Positions 37,110 through 46,481 of a stretch of DNA of 64,000 bases are shown here, in pieces. The notes beneath the pieces are model-generated. The model ran no database searches, had not been told where the DNA came from, and saw only the letters and a list, made by a program, of their open reading frames with translations. The stretch is from Ectothiorhodospira magna (GTDB lineage: Bacteria; Pseudomonadota; Gammaproteobacteria; Ectothiorhodospirales; Ectothiorhodospiraceae): positions 19,363 to 83,362 of the forward strand of contig NZ_FOFO01000014.1 in NCBI RefSeq assembly GCF_900110965.1. The letters are read 5' to 3'. The position numbers and the translations under genes are program-made. Numbering within the stretch: position 1 is the stretch's first letter; each line of letters starts with the position of its first letter.

Positions 37110-39515
37110 TCAAGAATCAAGCTGGTCCAGCGGTGGTATCCAGGAGGGAGGTGGGTTATGGGCCATATAATTGATGACCCAATTCACCAGTCCGGGGTAT
37201 CCATGGCGTTTTTCCACATCCTGCATCTGTCGAAGGATATTCAGGGGCGCATGGTCATAGAAGACTTGAATCATTAAATCCACAGTGTCTTCAATATCGT
37301 CAGGGAGAAGTGATGCACTGGAATCAAAGCCGTACAATGCATCCAGGATGTCACTCAGGCGCTGGGCAGTACGGATATCCCCCTGGGACCGGGCCAGTGA
37401 ATGGGCAGTTTCCAGCCGTTCCACATCATCATCGTCAAGCCAGAAGTGCGCTCTATGTATTTCGGTCTGGATCTGCCGTGCCCTGTATTCGTGAAACACA
37501 AACAAGGGTTTGTCAGGATAGTGATCAACGGCGATTCTGGCCACCATCAAGTAAAGGACCGCGTCCTTGGTCCTGGAGAGCAGTTCACACCAGCACTCAT
37601 AATCCTGATAAGGCAATGGCCCCTGGATGGCCTTGATCAGGGGCTTATGGAACGGCTGCAGGATGTCGGTCATCTGCAGGGATTGTGCGCTGATGCGCTG
37701 CATGTTGTCCTGCAACAGATCACGACAACGCATCAGGTCGTCCGGGTCCGGTACCCGCTCGATGTCCATTCCGACCAGGGAGAGGGTATGTTGGGTCTTC
37801 AGACCCAGGCGACTACCTTGCAGGACCACCGCCAGGGCCGATGCCAGGGGGGTCTGTCCCAGGCGATGGGCACGCACCCTGACCTCCTCAATGGCCCCTG
37901 GGGTCTCGTTCAATACCTGTAACAATGCCCTCATGAGCATCGCCCGGTCCTTGTCCTGACTGGTGCGCGCCCATTCGATGGCGGTCTCCATCTCCTTAAA
38001 AGCCAGGTCGGGCCGATTCTTTTTGACCTGCTTGGTTGCATGGGCCAGATGGGCATCAAACAGGCTCTGGGCCGCGTGGCGATTAATCGGATCACGTTCG
38101 AGGATACGTCGCGCCAGGGTGGCTGCCTTCTTGTACGCCTTGGTGGCAATGGCAATGTCCAGGGCGGCGTTGAGCATGGTGACGTTTTCCGGCCAGCGGG
38201 CCAGTCCCTGTTCCACGATCCGGCGGGCCACCTTGATGTCCTTCTTTTCCTGGTAATACTGGATCAAAAAGGAATGCTCCTCGATCTCATCGGGCACCAG
38301 TTCCAGGTTTTTCTGCAACAGGACTTCTATTGCTTTCCTGAAATCACTATCGCTTAGATCCAGGGTCTCGAACAGGTGACGGTGAATCAGCGCAACACGC
38401 AATGCATCCGGGGTACCCGGCTTGGGCTTTTTGCCGGACGTGATGACATTGATCAGGTTTTCCCAGGCGCAAAGGGCGTCCTCTTGATCATGGAAATCAA
38501 AACGAGGCGTTGTCCAGGCTTTTAGAATGAAGCTTTCATAAGAAGGCAATGCTTTGAGAATGGCGGGTGTGACCTTTGCGGGCCATTGGGCATGAATCAA
38601 ACGTATGAGCTTTTGATTTGCCCACGTGTCGCCCAACATCTGACGGTGCTTTTCAATCACATCCATGAGATGAGCAGGGCCAGGCTCTGGACCACGCCGG
38701 ATCAGTTCGCGCCATAAGGACTGCCGCTCCGGCGACCATCCCCGCAGGTTCATGGCAAAACGGGCGCTCTGTTCCCCGGCATTGGGCAGGGCGGCGATAA
38801 AGTCCGCCTCTGGCAGCAGCACCAGCCGGGCGGCATCGGCCAGGGGGGCAAACGCAGAATCTGCAGCAATCTTGTCCAGCAGGGCGGAGGTTTTCCCGCA
38901 ATCCTGGGGCAGACACAGCATCGCTTTGAGAATCAGGGTCAGATCCCGGTATGGGGAGCGAAAAGGAATCGCCTTGAGGTGCTGGGCAACCTGTTCATCA
39001 TCCCCCCGGCACCAGGCAGCAAGGGCATGGCGGGCATGGACACCATCCACATATACCGGATCATCAGCGGGCAACCCCTCTATGGGGGTATCACGACTCA
39101 GGTCAATGGCAGCAATCAGACTGCGGACCTGGGCCAGGGACCGGGTATCGCCGGTCTGGCTCAGGGCAGTATAGGCCGTCAGGGCATCAGGGATGCGCCC
39201 CAGACGCAGCAGCAGGGCGATATAGCGGGGATCAGGTGACGATTCAAACCGCCGGCGATTCTCGCGGATCGCCAGGGCTTCCTTGAGCATTCCCTTGGCT
39301 TCCAGCACCTGGGCACGGCCTTCATAAGCCTCCAGCAATCCCTGTTGCCAGCAGGCTTCCGGTTCAATCTTGGCCAGGGTTTTGAAGTGATTAATGGCAT
39401 CCCGATACTTGCCCTCGGCCAACGCTTCATAGCCCAGGGACTGGATTGCATCTGCCGACAGGCTGGATGCCACTTTGTTGGGGGAAGACGGTTTTTTGTT
39501 ACGTTTACGGGCCAC
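37110..39515 (-). CDS. 801-aa helical repeat (TPR) protein, first gene of the Hsp70 operon
   Basis: A soluble 801-aa protein with an N-terminal basic tail (ARKRNKKPSSPNK) followed by TPR-like helix pairs throughout (AEGKYRDAINHFKTLAKIEP; AKGMLKEALAIRENRRRF; KKDIKVARRIVEQGLARWP). It has no signal peptide, membrane helix or enzymatic motif. It resembles large TPR proteins that precede J-like/GrpE-like/Hsp70 genes in other proteobacterial genomes. Its stop codon lies 52 bp before the preferred J-like start, and overlaps the alternative one. A substrate-adaptor role is inferred from context only. Confidence 0.8.
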   Translation of the reverse strand: MARKRNKKPSSPNKVASSLSADAIQSLGYEALAEGKYRDAINHFKTLAKIEPEACWQQGLLEAYEGRAQVLEAKGMLKEALAIRENRRRFESSPDPRYIALLLRLGRIPDALTAYTALSQTGDTRSLAQVRSLIAAIDLSRDTPIEGLPADDPVYVDGVHARHALAAWCRGDDEQVAQHLKAIPFRSPYRDLTLILKAMLCLPQDCGKTSALLDKIAADSAFAPLADAARLVLLPEADFIAALPNAGEQSARFAMNLRGWSPERQSLWRELIRRGPEPGPAHLMDVIEKHRQMLGDTWANQKLIRLIHAQWPAKVTPAILKALPSYESFILKAWTTPRFDFHDQEDALCAWENLINVITSGKKPKPGTPDALRVALIHRHLFETLDLSDSDFRKAIEVLLQKNLELVPDEIEEHSFLIQYYQEKKDIKVARRIVEQGLARWPENVTMLNAALDIAIATKAYKKAATLARRILERDPINRHAAQSLFDAHLAHATKQVKKNRPDLAFKEMETAIEWARTSQDKDRAMLMRALLQVLNETPGAIEEVRVRAHRLGQTPLASALAVVLQGSRLGLKTQHTLSLVGMDIERVPDPDDLMRCRDLLQDNMQRISAQSLQMTDILQPFHKPLIKAIQGPLPYQDYECWCELLSRTKDAVLYLMVARIAVDHYPDKPLFVFHEYRARQIQTEIHRAHFWLDDDDVERLETAHSLARSQGDIRTAQRLSDILDALYGFDSSASLLPDDIEDTVDLMIQVFYDHAPLNILRQMQDVEKRHGYPGLVNWVINYMAHNPPPSWIPPLDQLDS

Positions 39516-39586
39516 AATGTCATCCGTTATTCAGGAGCGCCGGAATACCACCTGGGTGATGGCCAAACAGCCCGGCTGACGCCGGT

Positions 39587-39612
39587 GGCGTGCCTGTCAT
39601 TTCAGGCACGCC
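39587..39612. terminator. Perfect 10-bp hairpin after metK
   Basis: GGCGTGCCTG (39587-39596) pairs with CAGGCACGCC (39603-39612) around a 6-nt loop, 18 bp downstream of the metK stop. There is no T-run on the minus strand, so it may stabilise the metK mRNA end or act as an atypical terminator between metK and the Hsp70 operon. Confidence 0.5.
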
Positions 39613-39630
39613 ACTGACCGACCTGCGCAA

Positions 39631-40803
39631 TCAAAGATTGGCAGCAGCCTTGAGGGCATCTGCCTTGTCGGTGCGTTCCCAGGGCAGATCGATGTCGTCA
39701 CGACCAAAATGACCGTAGGCCGCTGTCTGCCGGTAAAGGGGGCGCAGCAGATCCAGCATGCTGATAATACCCCAGGGGCGCAGATCGAAATGCTCGCGCA
39801 CCAGATCGACAATCTGCTGATTGGAAATCCTGCCCGTACCAAAGGTATCCACGCTGATGGAAGTGGGGCGGGCCACGCCGATGGCATAGGACACCTGAAT
39901 CTCGCAGCGCTCTGCCAGACCTGCGGCGACGATATTCTTGGCCACATAGCGACCCGCATAGGCGGCAGAACGATCCACCTTGGAGGGGTCCTTGCCGGAG
40001 AAGGCGCCCCCTCCGTGACGGGCCATGCCGCCGTAGGTATCAACGATAATCTTGCGCCCGGTCAGGCCGCAATCTCCCACGGGGCCGCCAATGACAAACT
40101 TGCCGGTGGGATTGATGTGAATATTTTCATCCCGGCAGGTGGCCAGCCATTCGGCGGGCAGTACGGGCTTGATGATGCAATCCATCACCGCTTCCCGTAA
40201 AGCCTTTTGCTCGATTTCCGGGGCATGCTGGGTGGACAGCACCACCGCATCGACTCCCACCAGTCTGCCGCCCTCGTAGCGGAAAGTCACCTGGCTCTTG
40301 GCATCGGGACGCAGCCAGGCCAGTTCGCCGGACTTGCGGACATGGGCCTGACGGCGCACCAGTTCGTGGGCGTAATGAATGGGGGCAGGCATCAGCGCGG
40401 CGGTTTCGTTACTGGCGTAGCCAAACATCAAGCCCTGGTCGCCGGCGCCCTGTTCCAGCCGGTTGCTCACATCCCGGTCCACACCTTGAGCGATGTCGGG
40501 AGACTGTTTGCCCAGGGCATTGATGACGGCACAGGTATGTCCATCAAAACCGGTATCGCAGTTGTCGTAGCCGATATCATTGACCACATCACGCACCAGG
40601 TTCTCGTAATCGACCTGAGCCGGTGTGGTGATCTCGCCAGCCAGCACCACCATGCCGGTCTTCACCAGGGTTTCACAGGCGATACGGGCGTGGGGGTCCT
40701 GGGCCAGAATGGCATCTACGATGGCATCGGAAATCTGGTCGGCCATCTTGTCCGGGTGACCCTCGGACACGGACTCGGAAGTGAACAGATGGGAATCTTT
40801 CAT
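39631..40803 (-). CDS. metK: S-adenosylmethionine synthase
   Basis: Makes S-adenosylmethionine from methionine and ATP. The 390-aa protein begins [19 protein letters not shown] and contains the family signatures [12 protein letters not shown] and [16 protein letters not shown]. The frame stays open upstream through the transposon relic, but homology begins at 40803. The start codon is only 5 bp from the end of the relic and no good ribosome site is visible (the nearest G-rich stretch is part of the transposon hairpin). Native leader sequence has evidently been replaced. Confidence 0.96.
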   Translation of the reverse strand: MKDSHLFTSESVSEGHPDKMADQISDAIVDAILAQDPHARIACETLVKTGMVVLAGEITTPAQVDYENLVRDVVNDIGYDNCDTGFDGHTCAVINALGKQSPDIAQGVDRDVSNRLEQGAGDQGLMFGYASNETAALMPAPIHYAHELVRRQAHVRKSGELAWLRPDAKSQVTFRYEGGRLVGVDAVVLSTQHAPEIEQKALREAVMDCIIKPVLPAEWLATCRDENIHINPTGKFVIGGPVGDCGLTGRKIIVDTYGGMARHGGGAFSGKDPSKVDRSAAYAGRYVAKNIVAAGLAERCEIQVSYAIGVARPTSISVDTFGTGRISNQQIVDLVREHFDLRPWGIISMLDLLRPLYRQTAAYGHFGRDDIDLPWERTDKADALKAAANL

Positions 40804-40867
40804 TAATTTTGCGCGAAAAACCCCGGCCTTCAGGGCGGGGAGGGATAGCGCATCGTGCACGGCACGA

Positions 40868-41194
40868 TCACGCGGCCCGGTCGCGTCCTCCTGTATCAGT
40901 TTGGGTTGAAAGGTACAGCCATGCCATAGCCATCGGCTTGTTGCAGCCAGCGGCCATGGCGGTGTGAAATGCCCTGAACCACGCCCTCTCGGGGCTGGAT
41001 ATTGATTGATCCCCTCTGCGCTTGCCATCCAGGCAACCGGTTCGGGAATCCATTTGCGATGTGTAGGCCGGATTGACCAGAACGACCGTAGAACCTCTAC
41101 GGCTTGAAACGCTGTCAAGCGCTTCGGCAATAACACCTTTCGTCCAGCTTGCCAGCCGACGGTTAATATTCTTGCCGAAGGACTTGCTCGCCAT
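40868..41194 (-). pseudogene. C-terminal remnant of TnpB
   Basis: Only the C-terminal part of an RNA-guided TnpB nuclease remains. It includes [36 protein letters not shown] and a frame-shifted zinc-finger tail where CPxCG is lost. The RuvC-I and RuvC-II acidic motifs are missing, so it cannot be active. It joins the tnpA remnant directly. Confidence 0.8.
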
Positions 41195-41440
41195 TGAACT
41201 CAACGTTCGCCAAACCCCTCGCCACAACAAACTCTTCCAGCACCCGGCGCTGATTAGCCAAGTCTGGCTTCTGCGCCTTTGAGGAGACCCGGCAATAGGC
41301 CACCAGTCTCGTTGGACCCTCAGGTGCATGCCGCCATCCGATGAACTCCCGCAATTGGGCCTCAGTGTAAAGACGACGAGGGTCTTGACCGAAACACCCA
41401 GCCGCTTCGCCGCCTTGCCTGTACTCAGGGTGTTCTCCAT
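41195..41440 (-). pseudogene. N-terminal remnant of IS607 TnpA serine recombinase
   Basis: It starts with the MerR-like helix-turn-helix STGKAAKRLGVSVKTL. A frameshifting deletion removes the wing, after which a second frame reads LYTEAQLREFIG and then the resolvase strand RLVAYCRVSSKAQKPDLANQ with the catalytic Ser in RVSS. The rest of the recombinase is absent. It is inactive. Confidence 0.78.
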
Positions 41441-41570
41441 AAGTCAAGAGTACACTATCGCGCATTTTTTACAAGACTAGAGTCTAGCTCCAAAATCGGC
41501 GCTTTACAGACATTGATCCGGGCAGGATTTTACCTGAATGGACCGCCTATGGGGTTCCTTTCCAGCCCGA

Positions 41571-43475
41571 TCAGGCAATCAGCTGTCGTTCCCGCAGCAA
41601 CTCGATTACCGCATCAGCTGCCTCTTCCTGGCTCAGGCGGGTGGTATCAAGACGAAGCTCGGGATTTTCCGGCGCTTCATAGGCAGAATCGATACCGGTG
41701 AAGTTCTTCAGCACACCACGCCGGGCTTTCTTGTAGAGCCCCTTCGGATCACGGGCTTCCGCCACATCCAGCGGGGTATCCACAAAGATCTCGATGAATT
41801 CCCCCTCTTGCATCAGTTCACGGGCCATCCGGCGTTCGCTGCGAAAGGGCGAAATGAACGCCGTCAGTACGATCAATCCGGCATCCACCATCAACCTGGC
41901 TACTTCCGCCACCCGCCGGATATTCTCCACACGATCAGCGTCCGTAAAGCCCAGATCACGATTGAGACCATGACGCACATTATCGCCATCCAGCAGATAG
42001 GTGTGCTGACCTGCGGCATGGAGCTTCTTCTCCACCAGATTGGAGATGGTGGATTTGCCGGCCCCGGAAAGACCGGTGAACCATAGCACCACAGGCTTCT
42101 GACCCTTGGCCAGCGCCCGGGCCTGCTTGTCGATATCGACATGCTGCATATGGATGTTCTGGCTGCGGCGCAGGGCAAAATGCAACATCCCTGCCCCCAC
42201 GGTGTTGTGGCTCATCCGATCAATCAGGATGAAACCGCCCGTATCCGGGCTGTCACGATAGGCATCAAAAGCCACCGGCTTGCCCAGACTCAGGGTGCAG
42301 ACGCCAATGCCGTTCAGATCAAGCTGCCTGGCTGCGGTATGCTCCAGGGTGTTGACGTTGACCTGGTACTTGATGTTTGAAACCGTGGCCGAAACCGTCT
42401 GGGTGCCCAGTTTCATCAGGTAAGGCCGCCCCGGCAACAAGGGTTGATCATGCATCCACACCAGCGTGGCCTCGAACTGATCGGCGATTTGGGCGGGTTG
42501 ATCCACAGCGGACATCACATCACCACGGGAAATATCGATCTCGTCTTCCAGCAATACCGTTACCGACTGCCCGGCAATGGCCTGCTCCAGATCGCCATCG
42601 TGGGTATAAATCCGCCGGACCCGGCTGGTTTTACCAGAGGGCTGGACACGAATGGCATCCCCCGGCCTCACGGTACCGGCGGCAATCATCCCGGCAAACC
42701 CACGAAAGTCCAGATGGGGACGGTTGACCCACTGCACCGGCATGCGAAACGGTAAACGCTGCAGACGGGCCTCGTCCACTTCCACGGACTCCAGATAGCC
42801 CATCAGGGTCGGGCCGTGATACCAGGGCATGTGGCCCCCATGCTCGATCACGTTGTCGCCCTTGAGGGCCGACATGGGAATAAAGGTGATGTCCTCCAGG
42901 CCCAGTTGCCCGGCAAACTCACGATAGTGCTCGGCAATCTCCTCAAAGCGCGCCTTCGAATACTCCACCAGATCCATCTTGTTGATGGCCACCACGACAT
43001 GGCGGATGCCGATCAGCGACATCAAAAAACTGTGGCGTCGGGTCTGGGTCAGGATGCCGTGGCGGGCATCCACCATCAAAATGGCGGCATCCGCGGTGGA
43101 CGCGCCGGTCACCATATTACGGGTGTACTGCTCATGCCCCGGGGTGTCGGCGACGATGAACTTACGCTTGTCGGTAGAGAAAAAACGGTAGGCCACATCA
43201 ATGGTGATGCCCTGCTCCCGCTCGGCGGCCAGGCCATCAACCAGCAGTGCAAAATCCACCGCATTGCCCTGGGTACCATACTTTCTGGAATCCGCCTCAA
43301 TGGCGGCCAATTGATCCTCAAACAGCAGTTTGGACTCAAACAGCAGACGCCCGATCAGGGTGCTCTTGCCGTCGTCCACACTGCCGCAGGTGATGAAGCG
43401 CAATAAACCCTTGCGCTCGTGAGCCTTCAAGTAGGCTTCGATATCGTCGGCGATCATGTCGGATGCATGGGCCAT
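41571..43475 (-). CDS. cysNC: Fused sulfate adenylyltransferase subunit 1 / APS kinase (CysNC)
   Basis: A bifunctional sulfate activation enzyme. The N-terminal CysN GTPase (residues 1-about 430) has [17 protein letters not shown] and NKMD and works with CysD to make APS. The C-terminal CysC kinase (about 445-634) has the P-loop GLSGAGKST and phosphorylates APS to PAPS. Length 634 aa is normal for the fusion. The start overlaps the cysD stop as TGATG. Confidence 0.96.
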   Translation of the reverse strand: MAHASDMIADDIEAYLKAHERKGLLRFITCGSVDDGKSTLIGRLLFESKLLFEDQLAAIEADSRKYGTQGNAVDFALLVDGLAAEREQGITIDVAYRFFSTDKRKFIVADTPGHEQYTRNMVTGASTADAAILMVDARHGILTQTRRHSFLMSLIGIRHVVVAINKMDLVEYSKARFEEIAEHYREFAGQLGLEDITFIPMSALKGDNVIEHGGHMPWYHGPTLMGYLESVEVDEARLQRLPFRMPVQWVNRPHLDFRGFAGMIAAGTVRPGDAIRVQPSGKTSRVRRIYTHDGDLEQAIAGQSVTVLLEDEIDISRGDVMSAVDQPAQIADQFEATLVWMHDQPLLPGRPYLMKLGTQTVSATVSNIKYQVNVNTLEHTAARQLDLNGIGVCTLSLGKPVAFDAYRDSPDTGGFILIDRMSHNTVGAGMLHFALRRSQNIHMQHVDIDKQARALAKGQKPVVLWFTGLSGAGKSTISNLVEKKLHAAGQHTYLLDGDNVRHGLNRDLGFTDADRVENIRRVAEVARLMVDAGLIVLTAFISPFRSERRMARELMQEGEFIEIFVDTPLDVAEARDPKGLYKKARRGVLKNFTGIDSAYEAPENPELRLDTTRLSQEEAADAVIELLRERQLIA

Positions 43476-44377
43476 CAGAAATACCCCTCCTGCTTTTTCT
43501 TTTCCATGGATGCGGCACTGTCATGGTCGATGACCCGTCCCTGGCGTTCGGAAGTCCGGGTCAGGAGCATTTCCTGGATGATGGCCGGCAAGGTATCGGC
43601 CTCGGACTCAATGGCGCCGGTGAGCGGGTAGCAGCCCAGGGTGCGGAACCGGACCTTGCGCATCATGGGCACCTCACCGGGCGCCAACGGCATGCGTTCA
43701 TCATCCACCATGATCAGGGTGCCGTCCCGCTCCACCACCGGGCGCTCGGCGGCATAGTAGAGGGGCACAATCGGGATGTTCTGCAAGTAGATGTACTGCC
43801 AGATATCCAGTTCGGTCCAGTTGGAAAGCGGAAAGACGCGGATGGACTCTCCCTTGTGCTTGCGGGCATTGTAAAGACGCCACAACTCCGGGCGCTGGTT
43901 CTTGGGGTCCCAGCGATGCTGGGCGGTGCGGAAGGAAAAGACCCGCTCCTTGGCGCGGGACTTCTCCTCGTCCCGCCGTGCCCCACCAAAAGCGGCATCG
44001 AAACCGTACTGGTCCAACGCCTGCTTGAGACCTTCGGTTTTCATCACATCGGTGTGGATGGCGGAGCCGTGGGTAAAAGGATTGATGTCCTTCTCCACCC
44101 CGTCCGGGTTGATATGCACCAACAGATCCATGCCCATCTCCCGGGCCATCTTGTCGCGGAATTCATACATGGCGCGGAATTTCCAGCGGGTGTCCACATG
44201 CAGCAACGGAAATGGCGGTGGGGCCGGAGAAAACGCCTTGCGCGCCAGATGCAGCATCACTGCGCTATCCTTGCCCACCGAATAGAGCATCACCGGATGC
44301 TCCGTCTCGGCGACCACCTCGCGCATGATCTGGATACTCTCGGCTTCCAGTGTCTGTAAATGGGTGAGTGACGTCAT
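43475..44377 (-). CDS. cysD: Sulfate adenylyltransferase subunit 2
   Basis: Catalytic subunit of ATP sulfurylase, forming APS from ATP and sulfate. The 300-aa protein has the PP-loop [10 protein letters not shown] (about residues 33-42) and downstream motifs [18 protein letters not shown] and [15 protein letters not shown]. It pairs with the overlapping cysNC. It is divergent from the SLC13-type permease gene, with 160 bp between the starts. Confidence 0.96.
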   Translation of the reverse strand: MTSLTHLQTLEAESIQIMREVVAETEHPVMLYSVGKDSAVMLHLARKAFSPAPPPFPLLHVDTRWKFRAMYEFRDKMAREMGMDLLVHINPDGVEKDINPFTHGSAIHTDVMKTEGLKQALDQYGFDAAFGGARRDEEKSRAKERVFSFRTAQHRWDPKNQRPELWRLYNARKHKGESIRVFPLSNWTELDIWQYIYLQNIPIVPLYYAAERPVVERDGTLIMVDDERMPLAPGEVPMMRKVRFRTLGCYPLTGAIESEADTLPAIIQEMLLTRTSERQGRVIDHDSAASMEKKKQEGYF

Positions 44378-44537
44378 GGCATCGGCCTGTTGAGCAAATG
44401 AAAATCAGGATGTGCATCCAGCCAGCGGTGAACCCCGGAACTGAACTGGAAACAAGCACCATGGAATACCAGGGCGACCGGTTTGCCCGACGCCTGATCA
44501 ACCAGGCGTTCAATGATACCCAAGGACCCCCATCACC

Positions 44538-46265
44538 ATGACCGCCTGGGTGGTATTATTTTCCATTGCCGGTCTTCTGGCAGCATTGATCTCGGGGCGG
44601 GTGCGTCCCGCTGTGGCCTTCGTCACCCTGGCGGGCGCCTACCTGCTGCTGGGGGTGGTGGACACCCCCACCTTGCTGCAGCAATACACCAACCCGGCCC
44701 TGGTCACGTTGCTGTTGCTGTTGCTGGTGTCACTGGCTCTGGAACGCAGCCCACTGCTGGACTGGCTCTCGCAACGACTGCTGCACGGGCGTGAATCCAC
44801 CGCCACTGCCAGATTGATGGGGGCCAGCGCGTTGCTTTCGGCATTCCTCAACAATACCGCGGTGGTGGCGGCCTTTCTGGGCGCCATTTCCCGTCAGCAA
44901 CGCATCGCCCCCTCCAGGCTGCTGATCCCATTGTCCTACGCCTCAATCCTGGGCGGCGTCACCACCCTGGTGGGCACCTCCACCAACCTGGTGGTCAACT
45001 CCTTTGCCCTGGGCACCGGCGGTTTTGAACTGGGCATGTTCCAGTTCGCCCTGGTGGGTGTACCGGTGGCACTGATCACCTTCGGCGTGCTGCTGTGGTG
45101 CGCCCGCGCCCTGCCCCACCATCGCCCGGAAGACACCGAAGACAAACTCTCCTACTTTCTCGCCGCCGACCTGCAACCCGGATCAGAGATGGTGGGCAAA
45201 AGCATCGAGGAGAACCAGCTACGCAATCTGGATGGCCTTTACTTGCTGGAGATCGAGCGGGATCATCGACTGATCAGCCCGGTGGGGCCGGACGAGGTAC
45301 TGCAGGCAGGAGACACCCTGGTATTCACCGGCGAAGTGAGCAAGGTCCAGACACTGCAACGCTTTCCCGGACTCAAGCTGTTCGGTGACCAGGCCGACGA
45401 CCTGCTGGCCACCAACCTGGTGGAGGTGGTGATCTCCCATGAGTCGGAACTGGCGGGACGAACGCTTCAGGCGGTGGACTTTCGCAGCATGTTCAACGCC
45501 GGCGTGGCAGGTATTCGCCGGGGCGGCAAACGGCTGGAGGGCCAACTGGGTCAGATTCCGCTGCGGGTGGGTGACTGCCTGCTCCTGGCAGTGGGCAACG
45601 ACTTTCGCCAGCAACGCAACATCGACCGCAACTTCCACCTGCTCAGCGGCAGCTTCAAGCGACCACAACTCAACCGCACCCAAAGCCTGCTGACACTGGG
45701 CGGCTTTGCCACGGTGATCGGCCTGGCCGCCCTGGAACTGCTCCCCCTGTTCCACGGCCTGCTGTTGCTGCTGGGTGGGTTGCTGCTGGGACGGGTGCTC
45801 AGCCCCGTCGAACTCCGCCGGCGCTTCCCCTTCGAGCTATGGATGATCATTGGCTCGGCCCTGGCCATCGCCCAGGGGCTGGAACACTCAGGAGCCGCCG
45901 CCCTGATCGCCCAAGGCATACAGACCCTGTTCGCCGGCCACGGTGTCTATGCGGCCTTTGTGGGCTGCTACCTGCTCACCCTGCTGCTGACCGAAACCGT
46001 CACCAACAACGCCGCCGCCGCATTGGCCTTTCCCGTGGCCTGGAGCACTGCCCAGGCTTTCGGCGTCGATCCCATGCCCTTCATCATGGCCGTGGCCTAC
46101 GGGGCCAGCGCCTGCTTCCTGATTCCCTACGGCTACCAGACCCACCTGATGGTTTATACACCGGGCCGTTACCGGATCAGCGACTTCCTCAAAACCGGTC
46201 TACCGGTGAGCCTGACCTATTCCGCGGGGGTGTTGTTGTTGACGCCGTGGGTGTTTCCGTTTTAG
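44538..46265 (+). CDS. SLC13/DASS-family permease with RCK_C (TrkA-C) domains
   Basis: An inner-membrane secondary transporter of 575 aa. The first six helices (about residues 1-185) and the last six (about 375-575) flank a cytoplasmic insert with two TrkA-C/RCK_C domains (GLYLLEIERDHRLISPVGP; FRSMFNAGVAGIRRGGKRL). The transport signature SFLNNTAVVA (read here as SAFLNNTAVVA) and its second-half counterpart VTNNAAAALAFP are present. Proteins of this layout transport sulfate, thiosulfate or other divalent anions. The position opposite cysD-cysNC supports sulfate uptake, but the substrate is inferred. Confidence 0.85.
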   Translation: MTAWVVLFSIAGLLAALISGRVRPAVAFVTLAGAYLLLGVVDTPTLLQQYTNPALVTLLLLLLVSLALERSPLLDWLSQRLLHGRESTATARLMGASALLSAFLNNTAVVAAFLGAISRQQRIAPSRLLIPLSYASILGGVTTLVGTSTNLVVNSFALGTGGFELGMFQFALVGVPVALITFGVLLWCARALPHHRPEDTEDKLSYFLAADLQPGSEMVGKSIEENQLRNLDGLYLLEIERDHRLISPVGPDEVLQAGDTLVFTGEVSKVQTLQRFPGLKLFGDQADDLLATNLVEVVISHESELAGRTLQAVDFRSMFNAGVAGIRRGGKRLEGQLGQIPLRVGDCLLLAVGNDFRQQRNIDRNFHLLSGSFKRPQLNRTQSLLTLGGFATVIGLAALELLPLFHGLLLLLGGLLLGRVLSPVELRRRFPFELWMIIGSALAIAQGLEHSGAAALIAQGIQTLFAGHGVYAAFVGCYLLTLLLTETVTNNAAAALAFPVAWSTAQAFGVDPMPFIMAVAYGASACFLIPYGYQTHLMVYTPGRYRISDFLKTGLPVSLTYSAGVLLLTPWVFPF

Positions 46266-46481
46266 CCGGACCATAGACGCCCCCCATATCAGGAGATATC
46301 GGTGGCAAACCCACCTCCGCCGTCATGGAGATACCCCCACAATGGGCGTACCATGTAGGCAACCGCTACAGGACGAAGACACGCCGCTGCTGGCACTGAC
46401 CAGTAAAAATGCGGGCCGATGTGGTATCTCAAGTACCAGACCGGAGCACTCTGCATCACAGGATCAAGGGGCCGTTGTTTG

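Larger units (their letters stand above)
40809..41470 (-). mobile_element. Decayed IS607-family element
   Basis: A truncated insertion sequence with the order expected of IS607: serine-recombinase tnpA, then tnpB, then a palindromic right end. An internal deletion joins the N-terminal part of tnpA to the C-terminal end of tnpB. The right end (40809-40920) is duplicated at 10549-10660. Its hairpins and position after tnpB correspond to the omega-RNA (reRNA) region. The left boundary is not exactly defined; the last recognisable tnpA codon is at 41440. It separates cysNC from metK. Confidence 0.8.

Noticed and set aside
40804..41136. In-frame N-terminal extension of metK by 111 codons.
   Set aside because: The frame stays open through the tnpB remnant and right end by chance. 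MetK homology begins at 40803.
40868..41440. A 190-codon frame in the IS relic read as one gene.
   Set aside because: It splices the helix-turn-helix of tnpA to the TnpB tail through a deletion and frameshift, so it is a pseudogene fusion.
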